NCBI RefSeq assembly: GCF_036245865.1
Contig: NZ_BTTW01000001.1
Location: 434,001-498,000 of the forward strand
DNA length: 64,000 nt
From: Corallococcus caeni
GTDB taxonomy: Bacteria; Myxococcota; Myxococcia; Myxococcales; Myxococcaceae
Reading direction: 5' to 3'
Below the pieces are notes generated by a model. It had not been told where the DNA came from, ran no database searches, and saw only the letters and a list, made by a program, of their open reading frames with translations. A program made the translations under genes and the position numbers. Shown piece after piece: positions 1 through 8,820 of this stretch; the first letter of the stretch is position 1, and each line of letters opens with the position of its first letter.

Positions 1-1650
1 CTAGAACAGCAACCGCGAGGGGTGCTCCAGGAGGCCCTTCAGCTCGCGGAGGTACTCCGCGCCGGTGGCCCCGTCGATGACGCGGTGGTCACCCGACAGC
101 GTGACCGTCATCATCTTGCGCACCGCCAGCTGGCCGTCACGCACCACGGCCTTCTCCGCCACGGCGCCCACCGCGATGATGGCGGACTGGGGCGGGTTGA
201 TGACGGCGATGAACTGGTCGATGCCGTACATGCCCAGGTTGCTCACCGTGAGCGAGCCGCCCGTGTACTCGGCGGGCTTCAGGGAGCGCTTGCGGGCGCG
301 CTCCGCCATGTCGCGGGACTCGGCGGAGATGGCCTGCAGGCCCTTGAGGTCCGCGTCGCGGATGATGGGCGTGATGAGCCCGTCCTCGATGGCGACCGCG
401 ATGCCCACGTCCACGGTGCCGAAGTGCAGCACCTGGTCGCCCTGGAGCGACACGTTCATCTTCGGTGAGCGGCGCAGCGCGATGGCCGCCGCCTTCACGA
501 TGATGTCGTTGACGGACACCTTGAGGTCCAGCGCCTTGGCCTCCTCGCGGATCTTCACCGCGGCGTCCATCTCCACCTCCACCGTGAGGTAGAAGTGCGG
601 CACGCCGGGCTTCACTTCCGACATGCGCTGGCCAATGACCTTGCGCATGGAGGACATGGGCACCGCCTGCGGCTCCGGACGCGTGCCGAAGGCGCGAACC
701 TCCGGCTGGGCCCCGGCCTTCTTCGCCGCCGGCGCCTGCGCGGGAGCCTTCGCCAGGCCCTGGCCCAGCGCCTGCTCCACGTCGCGCTTCACCACGCGGC
801 CCAGCGGACCCGTGCCGCGCACCTGGCTGATGTCCAGCCCGCGCTCCTGGGCCATGCGCTTCGCCAGCGGGCTGGCGCGCAGCCGGCCGCCAGCGCCACC
901 ACCTGACGCAGGAGCCTGGGGCTCGCGGCGCAGCGGGACGACCTGTCCCCCGGCGGGCGCGGACGGAGCCGCGGCGGCGGGAGCCTGGGCAGGCGCCTTC
1001 GGAGCGGCCGGAGCCTGGGGTGCGGACGCACCGGCCTTGGCGCCCTTGGGCGTGAGGAACGCGATGGGCGCGCCGACCTTGGCCATGTCACCCGCCTGCA
1101 CCGTGATGCGCGCGAGCGTGCCGTCGTCGTACGCCTCCACCTCGAGGTTGGACTTGTCCGTCTCCACCTCGGCGATGGCGTCCCCGGAGGAGACCTTGTC
1201 CCCCTCCTTCTTCAGCCACTTGACGATCTTCCCCTCCGTCATCGTCGGGGAGAGCGAGGGCATCAGGATGGCGATGCCCTCACCCGCGCCGCTGGCGGCG
1301 GGGGCCGGGGCCTGCTCGGGAGGCTTCGGGGCGGCGGCGGGCGCCGCGGCCTTCGGGGCCTCCGTCTTCTGGGGGGCCGGGGCGGAAGGAGCGCTCCCCG
1401 TGGCCTTCTCACCCTTGGCGCCGAGGTAGCCGATGGGCGAACCCACCGTGGCGACCTCGCCCTCGGGCACGGCGATCTGGATGAGGTAGCCGTCGTCGAA
1501 GGCTTCCACCTCAAGGTTGGACTTGTCCGTCTCAACCTCGGCGATGGCGTCTCCGGAGGAGATCTTGTCTCCCACCTTCTTCAGCCACTTGACGATCTTC
1601 CCCTCCTTCATCGTCGGGGAAAGGCTGGGCATCTGAATGGGCGTCGACAT
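1..1650 (-). CDS. pdhC: pyruvate dehydrogenase E2, dihydrolipoamide acetyltransferase
   Basis: E2 core of the cytoplasmic pyruvate dehydrogenase complex: it transfers the acetyl group from lipoamide to CoA. The 549-residue protein has two nearly identical lipoyl domains with ETDKS lipoylation motifs (Lys43 and Lys166), Ala/Pro-rich linkers, a peripheral-subunit-binding domain (RASPLAKRMAQERGLD region) and a C-terminal catalytic acyltransferase domain with the HRVIDG active-site motif. The stop codon is the first three bases of the window, so the gene is complete. It lies 6 bp after the E1beta gene and is third in the order E1alpha-E1beta-E2, which indicates one operon. No E3 gene is visible here. 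The alternative, a branched-chain 2-oxoacid E2, is less likely given the MPSLSPTM lipoyl signature typical of pyruvate enzymes. Confidence 0.95.
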   Translation of the reverse strand: MSTPIQMPSLSPTMKEGKIVKWLKKVGDKISSGDAIAEVETDKSNLEVEAFDDGYLIQIAVPEGEVATVGSPIGYLGAKGEKATGSAPSAPAPQKTEAPKAAAPAAAPKPPEQAPAPAASGAGEGIAILMPSLSPTMTEGKIVKWLKKEGDKVSSGDAIAEVETDKSNLEVEAYDDGTLARITVQAGDMAKVGAPIAFLTPKGAKAGASAPQAPAAPKAPAQAPAAAAPSAPAGGQVVPLRREPQAPASGGGAGGRLRASPLAKRMAQERGLDISQVRGTGPLGRVVKRDVEQALGQGLAKAPAQAPAAKKAGAQPEVRAFGTRPEPQAVPMSSMRKVIGQRMSEVKPGVPHFYLTVEVEMDAAVKIREEAKALDLKVSVNDIIVKAAAIALRRSPKMNVSLQGDQVLHFGTVDVGIAVAIEDGLITPIIRDADLKGLQAISAESRDMAERARKRSLKPAEYTGGSLTVSNLGMYGIDQFIAVINPPQSAIIAVGAVAEKAVVRDGQLAVRKMMTVTLSGDHRVIDGATGAEYLRELKGLLEHPSRLLF

Positions 1651-1656
1651 ACGCGT

Positions 1657-2643
1657 TCAGGCTCCCTCGCGGTACAGGACCTTCTTGATGGCGGCGATGA
1701 TCTTGGGCGCGTCCGGCTGGGTCGCGTTCTCCAGGTTCGCCGCATAGGACATGTTCACGTCCAACCCGGTGACGCGCACGACGGGCGCGTCCAGGTCGTC
1801 GAACGCCTGGGACTGGATGAGGTCCACCACGGACGCGCCGACACCGGCCAGCGCCCAGCCCTCCTCGCAGATGACGGCGCGGTTCGTCTTGCGCACGCTC
1901 GCGAGGATGGCCTCCTCGTCCAGGGGGCGCAGGGTGCGCAGGTCCAGCACCTCCACGCTGATGCCTTCCTTCGCCAGGGCCTCCGCAGCCTCCATGCAGA
2001 AGTAGTACATCCGGCTCCAAGTGATGAGCGTGACGTCCGTGCCCTCACGCTTCACGTCCGCCTTGCCCAGGGGGACGATGTGCTCGCCTTCCGGCACCTC
2101 GCCCTTGATGGCGTAGAGGCGCTCGCCCTCGAACATGACCACCGGGTTCTCGTCCCGGATGGCGCTCTTGAGCATGCCCTTGGCGTCCGCCGGGGTCGCA
2201 GGGGCAATCACCTTCAGGCCGGGGAAGTGCGCGTAGTTGGCCTCCAGCGCCTGGCTGTGCTGGCTGGAGAGCCGGCCGCCCGCGCCGCCCGGGCCGCGGA
2301 ACACGATGGGGCAGCGCAGCTGGCCGCCGCTCATGTGGCGCAGCTTGGCCGCGTTGTTGACGATCTGGTCCATCGCCAGGATGGCGAAGTTCCAGGTCAT
2401 CATCTCCACCACGGGGCGCAGGCCCACCGCGGCGGCGCCCACGGAGAGGCCGGTGAAGCCCAGCTCGCTGATGGGCGCGTCGATGATGCGCGCGCTCCCG
2501 AACTTGTCCAGCAGGCCCTGGGACACCTTGAACGCGCCGTTGTAGCGGCCCACTTCCTCGCCAATGAGGAACACATTGGCGTCGCGCTCCATCTCCTCGG
2601 CGAGCGCCTGGTTCAACGCTTCGCGATACATCAACTCGGGCAT
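1657..2643 (-). CDS. pdhB: pyruvate dehydrogenase E1 component, beta subunit
   Basis: Beta chain of the alpha2beta2 thiamine-diphosphate E1 that decarboxylates pyruvate and reductively acetylates E2 lipoate. The 328-residue length is normal for the family. It has the MYREALNQALAEEM start, an IGEEVG segment, an N-terminal pyrimidine-binding domain and a C-terminal transketolase-C domain (LDLRTLRPLDEE, then the VICEEGW region). It is 55 bp downstream of E1alpha and 6 bp upstream of E2, so co-transcription is expected. The ATG start agrees with homologues. Confidence 0.95.
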   Translation of the reverse strand: MPELMYREALNQALAEEMERDANVFLIGEEVGRYNGAFKVSQGLLDKFGSARIIDAPISELGFTGLSVGAAAVGLRPVVEMMTWNFAILAMDQIVNNAAKLRHMSGGQLRCPIVFRGPGGAGGRLSSQHSQALEANYAHFPGLKVIAPATPADAKGMLKSAIRDENPVVMFEGERLYAIKGEVPEGEHIVPLGKADVKREGTDVTLITWSRMYYFCMEAAEALAKEGISVEVLDLRTLRPLDEEAILASVRKTNRAVICEEGWALAGVGASVVDLIQSQAFDDLDAPVVRVTGLDVNMSYAANLENATQPDAPKIIAAIKKVLYREGA

Positions 2644-2698
2644 CGTCGGCTCCGAACTCGAATCTCGAAAGGGTAGTGGCTTGGGGGAGGCGTGAGCG

Positions 2699-3826
2699 CT
2701 AGCGGCTCAGGCCCGCCTTCTTGTCCGCCTGCTCGGCCTCGGCGCGGGGCTCCAGGTCCCAGGTCACCTTCAGCTCCTGGCCCGACGGGTACTTCGGCCA
2801 GTTGGAGACCTTGACGCCCAGCACGCGCTCGCGCGGGCGCACGTCCTCCTCGCCCGGCTCCACGATGGTGTCGCGCCACAGCTCGTCCACGCTGGGCTCG
2901 GGCGACTCGTCGGCGAACTTCACCGCCGCGTCCACCGCGCGCTTCTCCTCCTCCTCGATGGCCTCGAAGTCCGCGTCGGTGAGCTTGAAGCCCTGCTTCA
3001 TCGCGAACTCGCGCAGCTTCGGGATGGGGTCGTTCTTGCGCTCGTCCTCCACCTCCTGCTTGGTGCGGTAGTTCGCAGGGTCCGCCATCGAGTGGCCGCG
3101 GAAGCGGTACGTGTTCGCCTCCATCAGCACGGGGCCCTTGCCCGCGCGGCAGTACTCGGCGGCGTCCTTCACGGCCTCGTACATCTTGAGGACGTCCATG
3201 CCGTCCACCGCTTCGCCGCGCATGCCGTACGCGGACGCGCGCTTGTGGATCTCCGGCACCGCGGACGTGCGCGCGATGGCCGTGCCCATGCCGTAGCGGT
3301 TGTTCTCGCAGATGTAGATGACCGGCAGCTTCCACTTCTGCGCCATGTTGAAGGTCTCGTGGAACGAGCCCTGGTTGGCGGCCGCGTCGCCGAAGAAGCA
3401 CACCGTGACGCGGTCTTCGTTGCGGTAGCGGCTGGCGAAGGCCATGCCCGCCGCGAGCGGAATCTGCCCGCCGACGATGCCGTAGCCGCCGTAGAAGTGG
3501 TGCTCGATGTCGAAGATGTGCATCGAGCCGCCCTTGCCCTTGCTGTAGCCGGAGCCCCGGCCGAACAGCTCCGCCATGACCATGCCTGCGTCGCTGCCAC
3601 GGGCCAGCGGCTGGCCGTGGTCGCGGTAGGCGGACAGCATGTAGTCATCCGGACGGATGGCCTCGTTGCAGCCCACCGCCACGGCTTCCTGGCCGATGTA
3701 GAGGTGACAGAAGCCGGCGATCTTCCCCAGCGTGTACTGCTGGCCGGCCCGCTCCTCGAAGCGGCGCAGGAGGTACATCTTCCGGTACATCGTCAACAAC
3801 AGGTCCTTCGAGTACGCGCTGGCCAC
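2699..3826 (-). CDS. pdhA: pyruvate dehydrogenase E1 component, alpha subunit
   Basis: Thiamine-diphosphate-binding alpha chain of pyruvate dehydrogenase E1 and first gene of the operon. From a GTG start at 3826 it gives 375 residues. That start has GGAGG nine bases upstream, and the in-frame extension before it is Arg/Pro-rich and unlike the family. Visible motifs are the TPP/Mg motif beginning GDAAANQG (residue 146) and ending in NN (175-176), and the RGHSMADP loop near the normal phosphorylation-loop position. A -35/-10-like pair lies about 70-95 bp upstream. Confidence 0.93.
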   Translation of the reverse strand: MASAYSKDLLLTMYRKMYLLRRFEERAGQQYTLGKIAGFCHLYIGQEAVAVGCNEAIRPDDYMLSAYRDHGQPLARGSDAGMVMAELFGRGSGYSKGKGGSMHIFDIEHHFYGGYGIVGGQIPLAAGMAFASRYRNEDRVTVCFFGDAAANQGSFHETFNMAQKWKLPVIYICENNRYGMGTAIARTSAVPEIHKRASAYGMRGEAVDGMDVLKMYEAVKDAAEYCRAGKGPVLMEANTYRFRGHSMADPANYRTKQEVEDERKNDPIPKLREFAMKQGFKLTDADFEAIEEEEKRAVDAAVKFADESPEPSVDELWRDTIVEPGEEDVRPRERVLGVKVSNWPKYPSGQELKVTWDLEPRAEAEQADKKAGLSR

Positions 3827-3893
3827 CGCGGCATGCCTCCGTCTGGGCCGCCCCTGGGGACCCGAGGGGGAAAGGGCGGCGAACGCCGTGCGC

Positions 3894-3922
3894 CTCTTAG
3901 CGCGCGGCCAAGGGACTTCCAA
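3894..3922 (-). promoter_or_regulatory. putative sigma-A-type promoter of the pdh operon
   Basis: Reading the minus strand, TTGGAA (3917-3922) and TAAGAG (3894-3899) are separated by 17 bp, about 70 bp ahead of the chosen pdhA start. It was recognised by eye from spacing and partial consensus match only. Confidence 0.35.
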
Positions 3923-3957
3923 AGCCTTTCAGAAACGTCCTCCACCCCGCCTTTCTT

Positions 3958-4743
3958 TCAGGCGCGGTGCGTCACGTCCTCCATGGAGAAATGCGGCACC
4001 GACACGATGCCTTCCATCAGTTCCACAGCACGTCCCGAGTGGTCCGTGGCCAGGTGGATGACCGTCGCCTCCGGGAAGCGGTGGCGGTAGTCATTGGCGT
4101 GCGTGGGTTCATTGTCGAACGCCGCCACCACGATGCCCATGCGGCCCAGGCGCGCGTGCGCGTCGCGTTTGAACGCGTCGTCGTTCTCCGCGAGCGTGGG
4201 CTTCATGATGAGGTGCACGCGCCCGTCCGCGCCTGGGGGCGTCACCATCCCACAGCGCGCGAGGCACGCGACGGTGCCCTCGCGCATCGCCTCATGGCGG
4301 CCGGTGAGGTAGACGACCTGCGCGCTCGTGGCGGCCACCGCCTGGGTGAAGGCCGCCGCGCCTTCAATCGCCTCGTCGGAGACGCAGTAGGCGCTGGTGA
4401 AGAAGCGCTCCTGCCAGAAGGCGCGCGCGTCCGCGTAGCGCTGCTCCACCTCCGCCTCCGGCATGCCGCACGCCCGCATCGCGGCGCGCATGTCCCAGCC
4501 GGTGTCCCAGTGGCGGGGCTCGCACGCGGAGAGCAGGGCCAACGCCTGGGCCTCGCCGTACTCGCGCAGGATGCGCGCCTGGCGGGGCCGGTTGTCGAAG
4601 AGGGTGGAGTCCAGGTCGAACGCCAGGACCGCCTGGGGGCCGAGCGAGCGGGCCCTCTCCAGGATGCCCTTCAGCGTGTCGCGCCAGTCCGGCCGCACGC
4701 GTTGCTTGAGGTCTTCAAAAGCCATGGACGCCGGAAGATACAT
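3958..4743 (-). CDS. HAD-superfamily hydrolase
   Basis: Probable cytoplasmic phosphatase of the haloacid dehalogenase fold; substrate unknown. The 261-residue protein carries motif I as FDLDSTLFDNRP (Asp nucleophile and Asp two residues on), motif II as VVYLTGR (Thr), a Lys further on (LIMKPT) and an acidic motif IV-like AFDNEPTHAN. An insertion between motifs I and II provides a helical cap. An internal ATG at 4725 (MAFEDLKQ) is an alternative start; neither has a strong Shine-Dalgarno sequence. It lies upstream of the pdh operon on the same strand but is separated by 130 bp containing a promoter candidate, so a link to pyruvate metabolism is not implied. Confidence 0.8.
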   Translation of the reverse strand: MYLPASMAFEDLKQRVRPDWRDTLKGILERARSLGPQAVLAFDLDSTLFDNRPRQARILREYGEAQALALLSACEPRHWDTGWDMRAAMRACGMPEAEVEQRYADARAFWQERFFTSAYCVSDEAIEGAAAFTQAVAATSAQVVYLTGRHEAMREGTVACLARCGMVTPPGADGRVHLIMKPTLAENDDAFKRDAHARLGRMGIVVAAFDNEPTHANDYRHRFPEATVIHLATDHSGRAVELMEGIVSVPHFSMEDVTHRA

Positions 4744-4770
4744 GCCCCCGGCGCGAGGCTGGCCATCAAA

Positions 4771-6357
4771 TCACGCGCCCGCGCGCAACGCGGCCGGCTG
4801 GACGGGCACCGACCCCCCGGGCTCCGCCGACGCCGCCACTGGAGCTTCGGGGGCCCGGACGAAGTTCTGCATGCGCTGGATGCCGTTGCGGTCCAGCACC
4901 AGGCGGACCAGCTGCGCGGACTCCTTGCGCACGCCCGCCTCCATCACCGTGAAGCGGAACACCAGGTCCACCGGGTAGCGCTTCGCGCCCCGGATGTGGC
5001 CCACGGAGAAGTCCTCCAGGTCCACGTACTCCAGCGCGAACTCCGGCTCGTCCATGTCGCGCAGGAAGCGCCCCACGTGCAGCCGCAGGATGTCCGTCAC
5101 GCCGGTGAGGCCGCGCTCGGAGCGGGGCAAGAGGCGCGCGTCCAGCACGATGCGCTTCTGGTAGCGGATGACGGCCTCCGACAGCTCCCCCTGGGACACG
5201 GTGAGGAAGTCGTCGTGCTGCCTCAGGGACGACACCGCCTGCGGCACCTTCACCGCCGCGCCGTAGTCCACGCGCTCCTCGCAGATGCCGATGGCGCGCG
5301 CCGTGACGGGGTCCACCAGGTCCGTGGTGCGGTCGTACAGGTGCGTGGCGGCCACGCGGCTGAACATGCGCCGCAGGCCTTCCTTGATGCGGTCCTTCAT
5401 CATGTAGCCCACCACGGCCACCAGGAAGAAGTTGAGGCTCACCTGCGTGAAGCGGACCTGCGCCCAGAGCGCCACCGACGTGGCGAACGCCATGGCCACG
5501 CCCGCCGCGATGGCGAACAGCACCTCCTCCCAGCCCTGCCGCCGCTGGCGCCGGCGCGAGGACAGGAAGAGCACGTTCATGCAGAACTTCTTCAGGAAGC
5601 CCAGCCGCTGCATGTACTCCTCGTTGTCCCCCGTGGGGCTCAACACGGAGCGCAGCCGGTGCTCCTTGCGGTAGGACTCCTCGCGGAGCACCGCCTCCAT
5701 CAGCCCCTTGCGCAGGGGCAGCCACGGCCCCGTGCGCGGCAGCGCGTCCATGTCCGCCACCGCGCGGCGGAAGAACTGCTCCACCAGCAGGCTCACGTAC
5801 TCGTCCACCAGCCGCAGCGACGCGCGCGTCTTCTCCTGGAGCTTCGCCTCCCCCGTGGCGCGCAGCCACGCGCGGAAGCGCTCCAGCACCACGGGCACGG
5901 ACTCCCCCGCCTGCCGCACCACCGACTCCAGGTCCACCCTGCCCGCCTCGGTTGACCGGGCGTCGCAGCGCGTCTCCACCGTGGTGGCGAACCGGCGCAG
6001 CGCGCCGCGCAGCACGCACGAGAAGAGCTTCGCCTGGTAGACGACGTCCGACTCCGGAGCCAGCCCCGTGCGCTGCCACGCCTCCAGCTTCACCAGCGGC
6101 GAGCCCTCCGACGACAGGAGCTCTCCCAGCTCCATCACCGGCGTCTTGAAGCGCACGTAGTTGTGGATGTCCGCGTAGAAGTCCGCGCGAGGGTACGTCT
6201 CCGCGTCGATGTTCAGGCTCGACGGCAGGAAGAGGTAGGCCTCCACCAGGTAGCGCGTCTCGTCCGCGCCCGTGGGCTGGTACTCGAGCTTGATCTCGAA
6301 CTGCTTGCGATCGTGGACGTCGAACCGGCTGTGGAGCGCTTCGGGGGCCTGGGACAC
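4771..6357 (-). CDS. conserved hypothetical membrane protein
   Basis: I do not recognise a family. The 528-residue protein has a large soluble N-terminal part, a central hydrophobic hairpin of two likely membrane segments (VLFAIAAGVAMAFATSVALW and the following FFLVAVVGYMM), and a C-terminal soluble part rich in beta-type sequence (FALEYVDLEDFSVGHIRGAK). No signal peptide is seen, so both soluble halves probably face the cytoplasm. The start is a GTG. It sits 27 bp upstream of the HAD hydrolase gene on the same strand and could share its transcript. Confidence 0.7.
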   Translation of the reverse strand: MSQAPEALHSRFDVHDRKQFEIKLEYQPTGADETRYLVEAYLFLPSSLNIDAETYPRADFYADIHNYVRFKTPVMELGELLSSEGSPLVKLEAWQRTGLAPESDVVYQAKLFSCVLRGALRRFATTVETRCDARSTEAGRVDLESVVRQAGESVPVVLERFRAWLRATGEAKLQEKTRASLRLVDEYVSLLVEQFFRRAVADMDALPRTGPWLPLRKGLMEAVLREESYRKEHRLRSVLSPTGDNEEYMQRLGFLKKFCMNVLFLSSRRRQRRQGWEEVLFAIAAGVAMAFATSVALWAQVRFTQVSLNFFLVAVVGYMMKDRIKEGLRRMFSRVAATHLYDRTTDLVDPVTARAIGICEERVDYGAAVKVPQAVSSLRQHDDFLTVSQGELSEAVIRYQKRIVLDARLLPRSERGLTGVTDILRLHVGRFLRDMDEPEFALEYVDLEDFSVGHIRGAKRYPVDLVFRFTVMEAGVRKESAQLVRLVLDRNGIQRMQNFVRAPEAPVAASAEPGGSVPVQPAALRAGA

Positions 6358-6457
6358 GAACGCCAGTCTATGTCACAGGCCTGTCACACGGGAGCCACCC
6401 CCACCGAAGGACAGGGGAGCGTCCGGGGCGGCACACCCGGAGCGCTCCCGCCAAGCC

Positions 6458-7927
6458 TCAACCGTTGGTGCCCGTACGAGACGACGCGCCCGGCACGGCG
6501 CCCGGGACGACGTCGCCCACGGGCAGGGGCGCGGCCCTGGGCTGGGGCTTCGCGTTCCACACCCGCGACGCCAGCACCAGGCCCAGGACGGCCAGGGGCA
6601 GCATGGCCAGGGGCCACGGCTTCCAGTTGGCCGGGTCCTTCATGGCCTCGCCCGTGGGCAGGATCTTCCCGTAGATGAGCGCGTGGATGGCGGTGCCCGC
6701 GTAGACCGCGCCGTCGATGATGCCCACCACGATGCCCGCGTTCTTCTTGCCGCCGAAGTCCATGGTGGCCGTGCCGGACAGCATGCCGTGCACGCCGATG
6801 ACGCACAGGGACATGAACACCACGGACCAGCCGGCCCCGGCCGTCCCCAGCAGGAACACCGCGCCCACCGCGCCCAGCAGCAGGCCCGCGTAGAGCACCG
6901 TGGAGACGGGGCCGCGGCGCGAGTCGAAGAGGCGGTCGCTGATGACGCCCGCGAACATGCCGCCCAGGATGCCGGCGACGCACGACAGCATGCCCCAGTT
7001 GGAGGCCACGAAGCCGCCGGACTCCCCCACCGCCTTGGCGTACTTGGGGAACCACTGCATCACCGCGTTGCGCAGGAAGCCGCTGCAGAACTCCACGCCC
7101 AGGATGATGAGGATGACGCGGTTGCTCAGGAGCTTGCCGAACAGCTGCGGCACGCTGAGCGCCGGGCCCGTCTCCCCGCTGGACGCATCCGCCGTGTCGA
7201 AGTCCGGGTGGCCCGTCTGGGACGGCGTGTCGCGGATGACGAAGAAGTCCAGCACCAGGAAGCCCACGAGCAGCGCCGCGGGCACGAAGAACACCCACCA
7301 CACCGGCGCCGCGTCCGCGATGAAGCGGCACCAGTCGAACGCGAAGTACAGGCCCAGCGAGATGAGGATGCCGAAGACGCCGCCCAGCTGGCCGCGCTCA
7401 CGCACGTGGAACCACGACGCGTTCACCTTGACGATGGAGACCGCGCCGAAGCTCTGGAAGTACATGTTCACGCTGTAGAGGAACGCGAGCCACGCCACCA
7501 CGCCGCCCGGCGGGGCCCAGCCGTTCTTCAGCACCGCGTACACCAGCCCGCCCATGGCGACGTTCGCCACCGCGGAGCCGCCCGCGGACAGCAGGATGGT
7601 GAAGCGGCCGCCCAGCTTGTCCGTCAGCGGGCCGTTGAGGAGGAAGGCCACGCCGTACGTGAGCGTCCCCCAGAAGAAGATGGTGGCGAAGTCCGCGTTG
7701 GACGTCTGCGCGCCCATGGCGCTGGTCGCCACGTTGACGTTGTAGCGCCCCATGTAGAGGAACGCGTACGTCAGGCCCAGCGGGAACCAGTTGAAGAAGC
7801 GGCGGCGGCGGAACGCATCGCTGTGCCCCAGCTCCACCTTCGGGAGCCGCGAGAGCACCAGGCCAATGGCCCCGAGCAGGATGACGATGGGCAACAGCTG
7901 GGCCAGCCACGGGGGCAGCGACGACAT
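6458..7927 (-). CDS. MFS transporter, organophosphate:phosphate antiporter-like
   Basis: Inner-membrane major-facilitator protein of about 489 residues with roughly 12 hydrophobic helices. The N-terminal MGRYNVNVA segment, the helix-linker sequence NGPLTDKLGGR (MFS motif A position) and the overall layout resemble the GlpT/UhpT/hexose-phosphate antiporter branch, so a phosphorylated organic substrate is plausible but unproven. The chosen ATG at 7927 has GAGG eight bases upstream; the longer frame to 7990 adds a non-membrane Pro-rich leader. The next gene upstream, a Nudix hydrolase on the same strand, is 82 bp away. Confidence 0.85.
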   Translation of the reverse strand: MSSLPPWLAQLLPIVILLGAIGLVLSRLPKVELGHSDAFRRRRFFNWFPLGLTYAFLYMGRYNVNVATSAMGAQTSNADFATIFFWGTLTYGVAFLLNGPLTDKLGGRFTILLSAGGSAVANVAMGGLVYAVLKNGWAPPGGVVAWLAFLYSVNMYFQSFGAVSIVKVNASWFHVRERGQLGGVFGILISLGLYFAFDWCRFIADAAPVWWVFFVPAALLVGFLVLDFFVIRDTPSQTGHPDFDTADASSGETGPALSVPQLFGKLLSNRVILIILGVEFCSGFLRNAVMQWFPKYAKAVGESGGFVASNWGMLSCVAGILGGMFAGVISDRLFDSRRGPVSTVLYAGLLLGAVGAVFLLGTAGAGWSVVFMSLCVIGVHGMLSGTATMDFGGKKNAGIVVGIIDGAVYAGTAIHALIYGKILPTGEAMKDPANWKPWPLAMLPLAVLGLVLASRVWNAKPQPRAAPLPVGDVVPGAVPGASSRTGTNG

Positions 7928-8009
7928 GCGACGAACCTCGCCTGGAGGAGGAAACGGAACGGGGCCGCACCCTACCCCGTCCCTCCTCACCCCGGAAACA
8001 GCAAGCGGC

Positions 8010-8690
8010 TCAGGCGAGCCGTGCGAGCAGCCGCGTGAGGGACACCTCCGTCTTCGCGTCCGCGATGTCCCCGCGCCGGCACGCCTCCAGCACCGCGGAG
8101 AGCGGCCGCCACTGCAGGTGGATGCCCTCCTCCAGGGGAGAGCCGTCCCCCTCCACCTCGCCCGGCTCCACGCCGGTGACGTCCACCGCGGCCGGGAAGA
8201 CCTTCTCCGACAGGATGCCCGGCGCGAGGAAGAACGCGCCGCCCAACAGCTGGATGTCCTCCGGCCGCACCGTGTAGCCCGCCTCCTCCTTCACCTCCTC
8301 CGCCGCGCGGCGGCGAAGGCCCTCCTCGCCCTTGTCGGACGGCTCCAGCAGGCCCGCGACGATCTCCTCCACGCGCAGATAGCTCACCGTGTCAGGCACC
8401 GTCATGGACGCGGTCTGCTCGCGGCGGAAGTACGCCGCGGGGCGCAGGTTCATCCGCGTCAGGACTTCCACGTTTCCATCCGACGCACGGCGGTAGATGA
8501 GCACCGACACCGCGTCCAACCGGGGCCGGTCCACCACATCCACCCGGTACACGGAGGAGGAGGACCCGTCCGCGCGCCGGTTGCGGCAGCGCAGCCGACG
8601 CACTCGGAGGAAACCCTCGTCACAACGCGCCGTGGCGGAGAAATCCTCGATGATCTCGATGTCAGTCACATTGGAACTGCTGGGACGCAT
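8010..8690 (-). CDS. Nudix hydrolase, ADP-ribose pyrophosphatase-like
   Basis: Cytoplasmic nucleoside-diphosphate-X hydrolase, 226 residues from the ATG at 8690, which is preceded by GGAGAG at good spacing. The Nudix box reads as E-G-L-R-R-R-A-A-E-E-V-K-E-E-A-G-Y. The metal-binding glutamates are present, but the usual Arg of REUXEEXGU is Glu and the leading Gly is displaced by a short insertion. The N-terminal beta domain (RLDAVSVLIYRR) resembles ADP-ribose/GDP-mannose pyrophosphatases. Substrate is uncertain. It is divergent from the envelope operon starting at 8821. Confidence 0.8.
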   Translation of the reverse strand: MRPSSSNVTDIEIIEDFSATARCDEGFLRVRRLRCRNRRADGSSSSVYRVDVVDRPRLDAVSVLIYRRASDGNVEVLTRMNLRPAAYFRREQTASMTVPDTVSYLRVEEIVAGLLEPSDKGEEGLRRRAAEEVKEEAGYTVRPEDIQLLGGAFFLAPGILSEKVFPAAVDVTGVEPGEVEGDGSPLEEGIHLQWRPLSAVLEACRRGDIADAKTEVSLTRLLARLA

Positions 8691-8743
8691 GTCTGCCTGC
8701 TCTCCTGGTGCCCTGGTAGGTGGAGGTGCCACGGTGGCGTTGC

Positions 8744-8772
8744 TTGCCCGTGCACCCTTGATCCCGTAGGTT
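8744..8772 (+). promoter_or_regulatory. putative promoter of the envelope operon
   Basis: TTGCCC (8744-8749) and TAGGTT (8767-8772) are 17 bp apart, placing a start site about 40 bp before the ATG at 8821. The same TTGC(N)C/TAGGNT look recurs at other promoter candidates in this window. Confidence 0.4.
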
Positions 8773-8820
8773 GCGCCGTCCTCAAGTCGTCACTCCCTAC
8801 GAATCACGGATCCGTCACGA

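Noticed and set aside
3967-5955. 662-residue plus-strand open frame
   Set aside because: Antisense to the HAD hydrolase and membrane protein genes; His/Arg/Leu-rich low-complexity composition shows it is a shadow.
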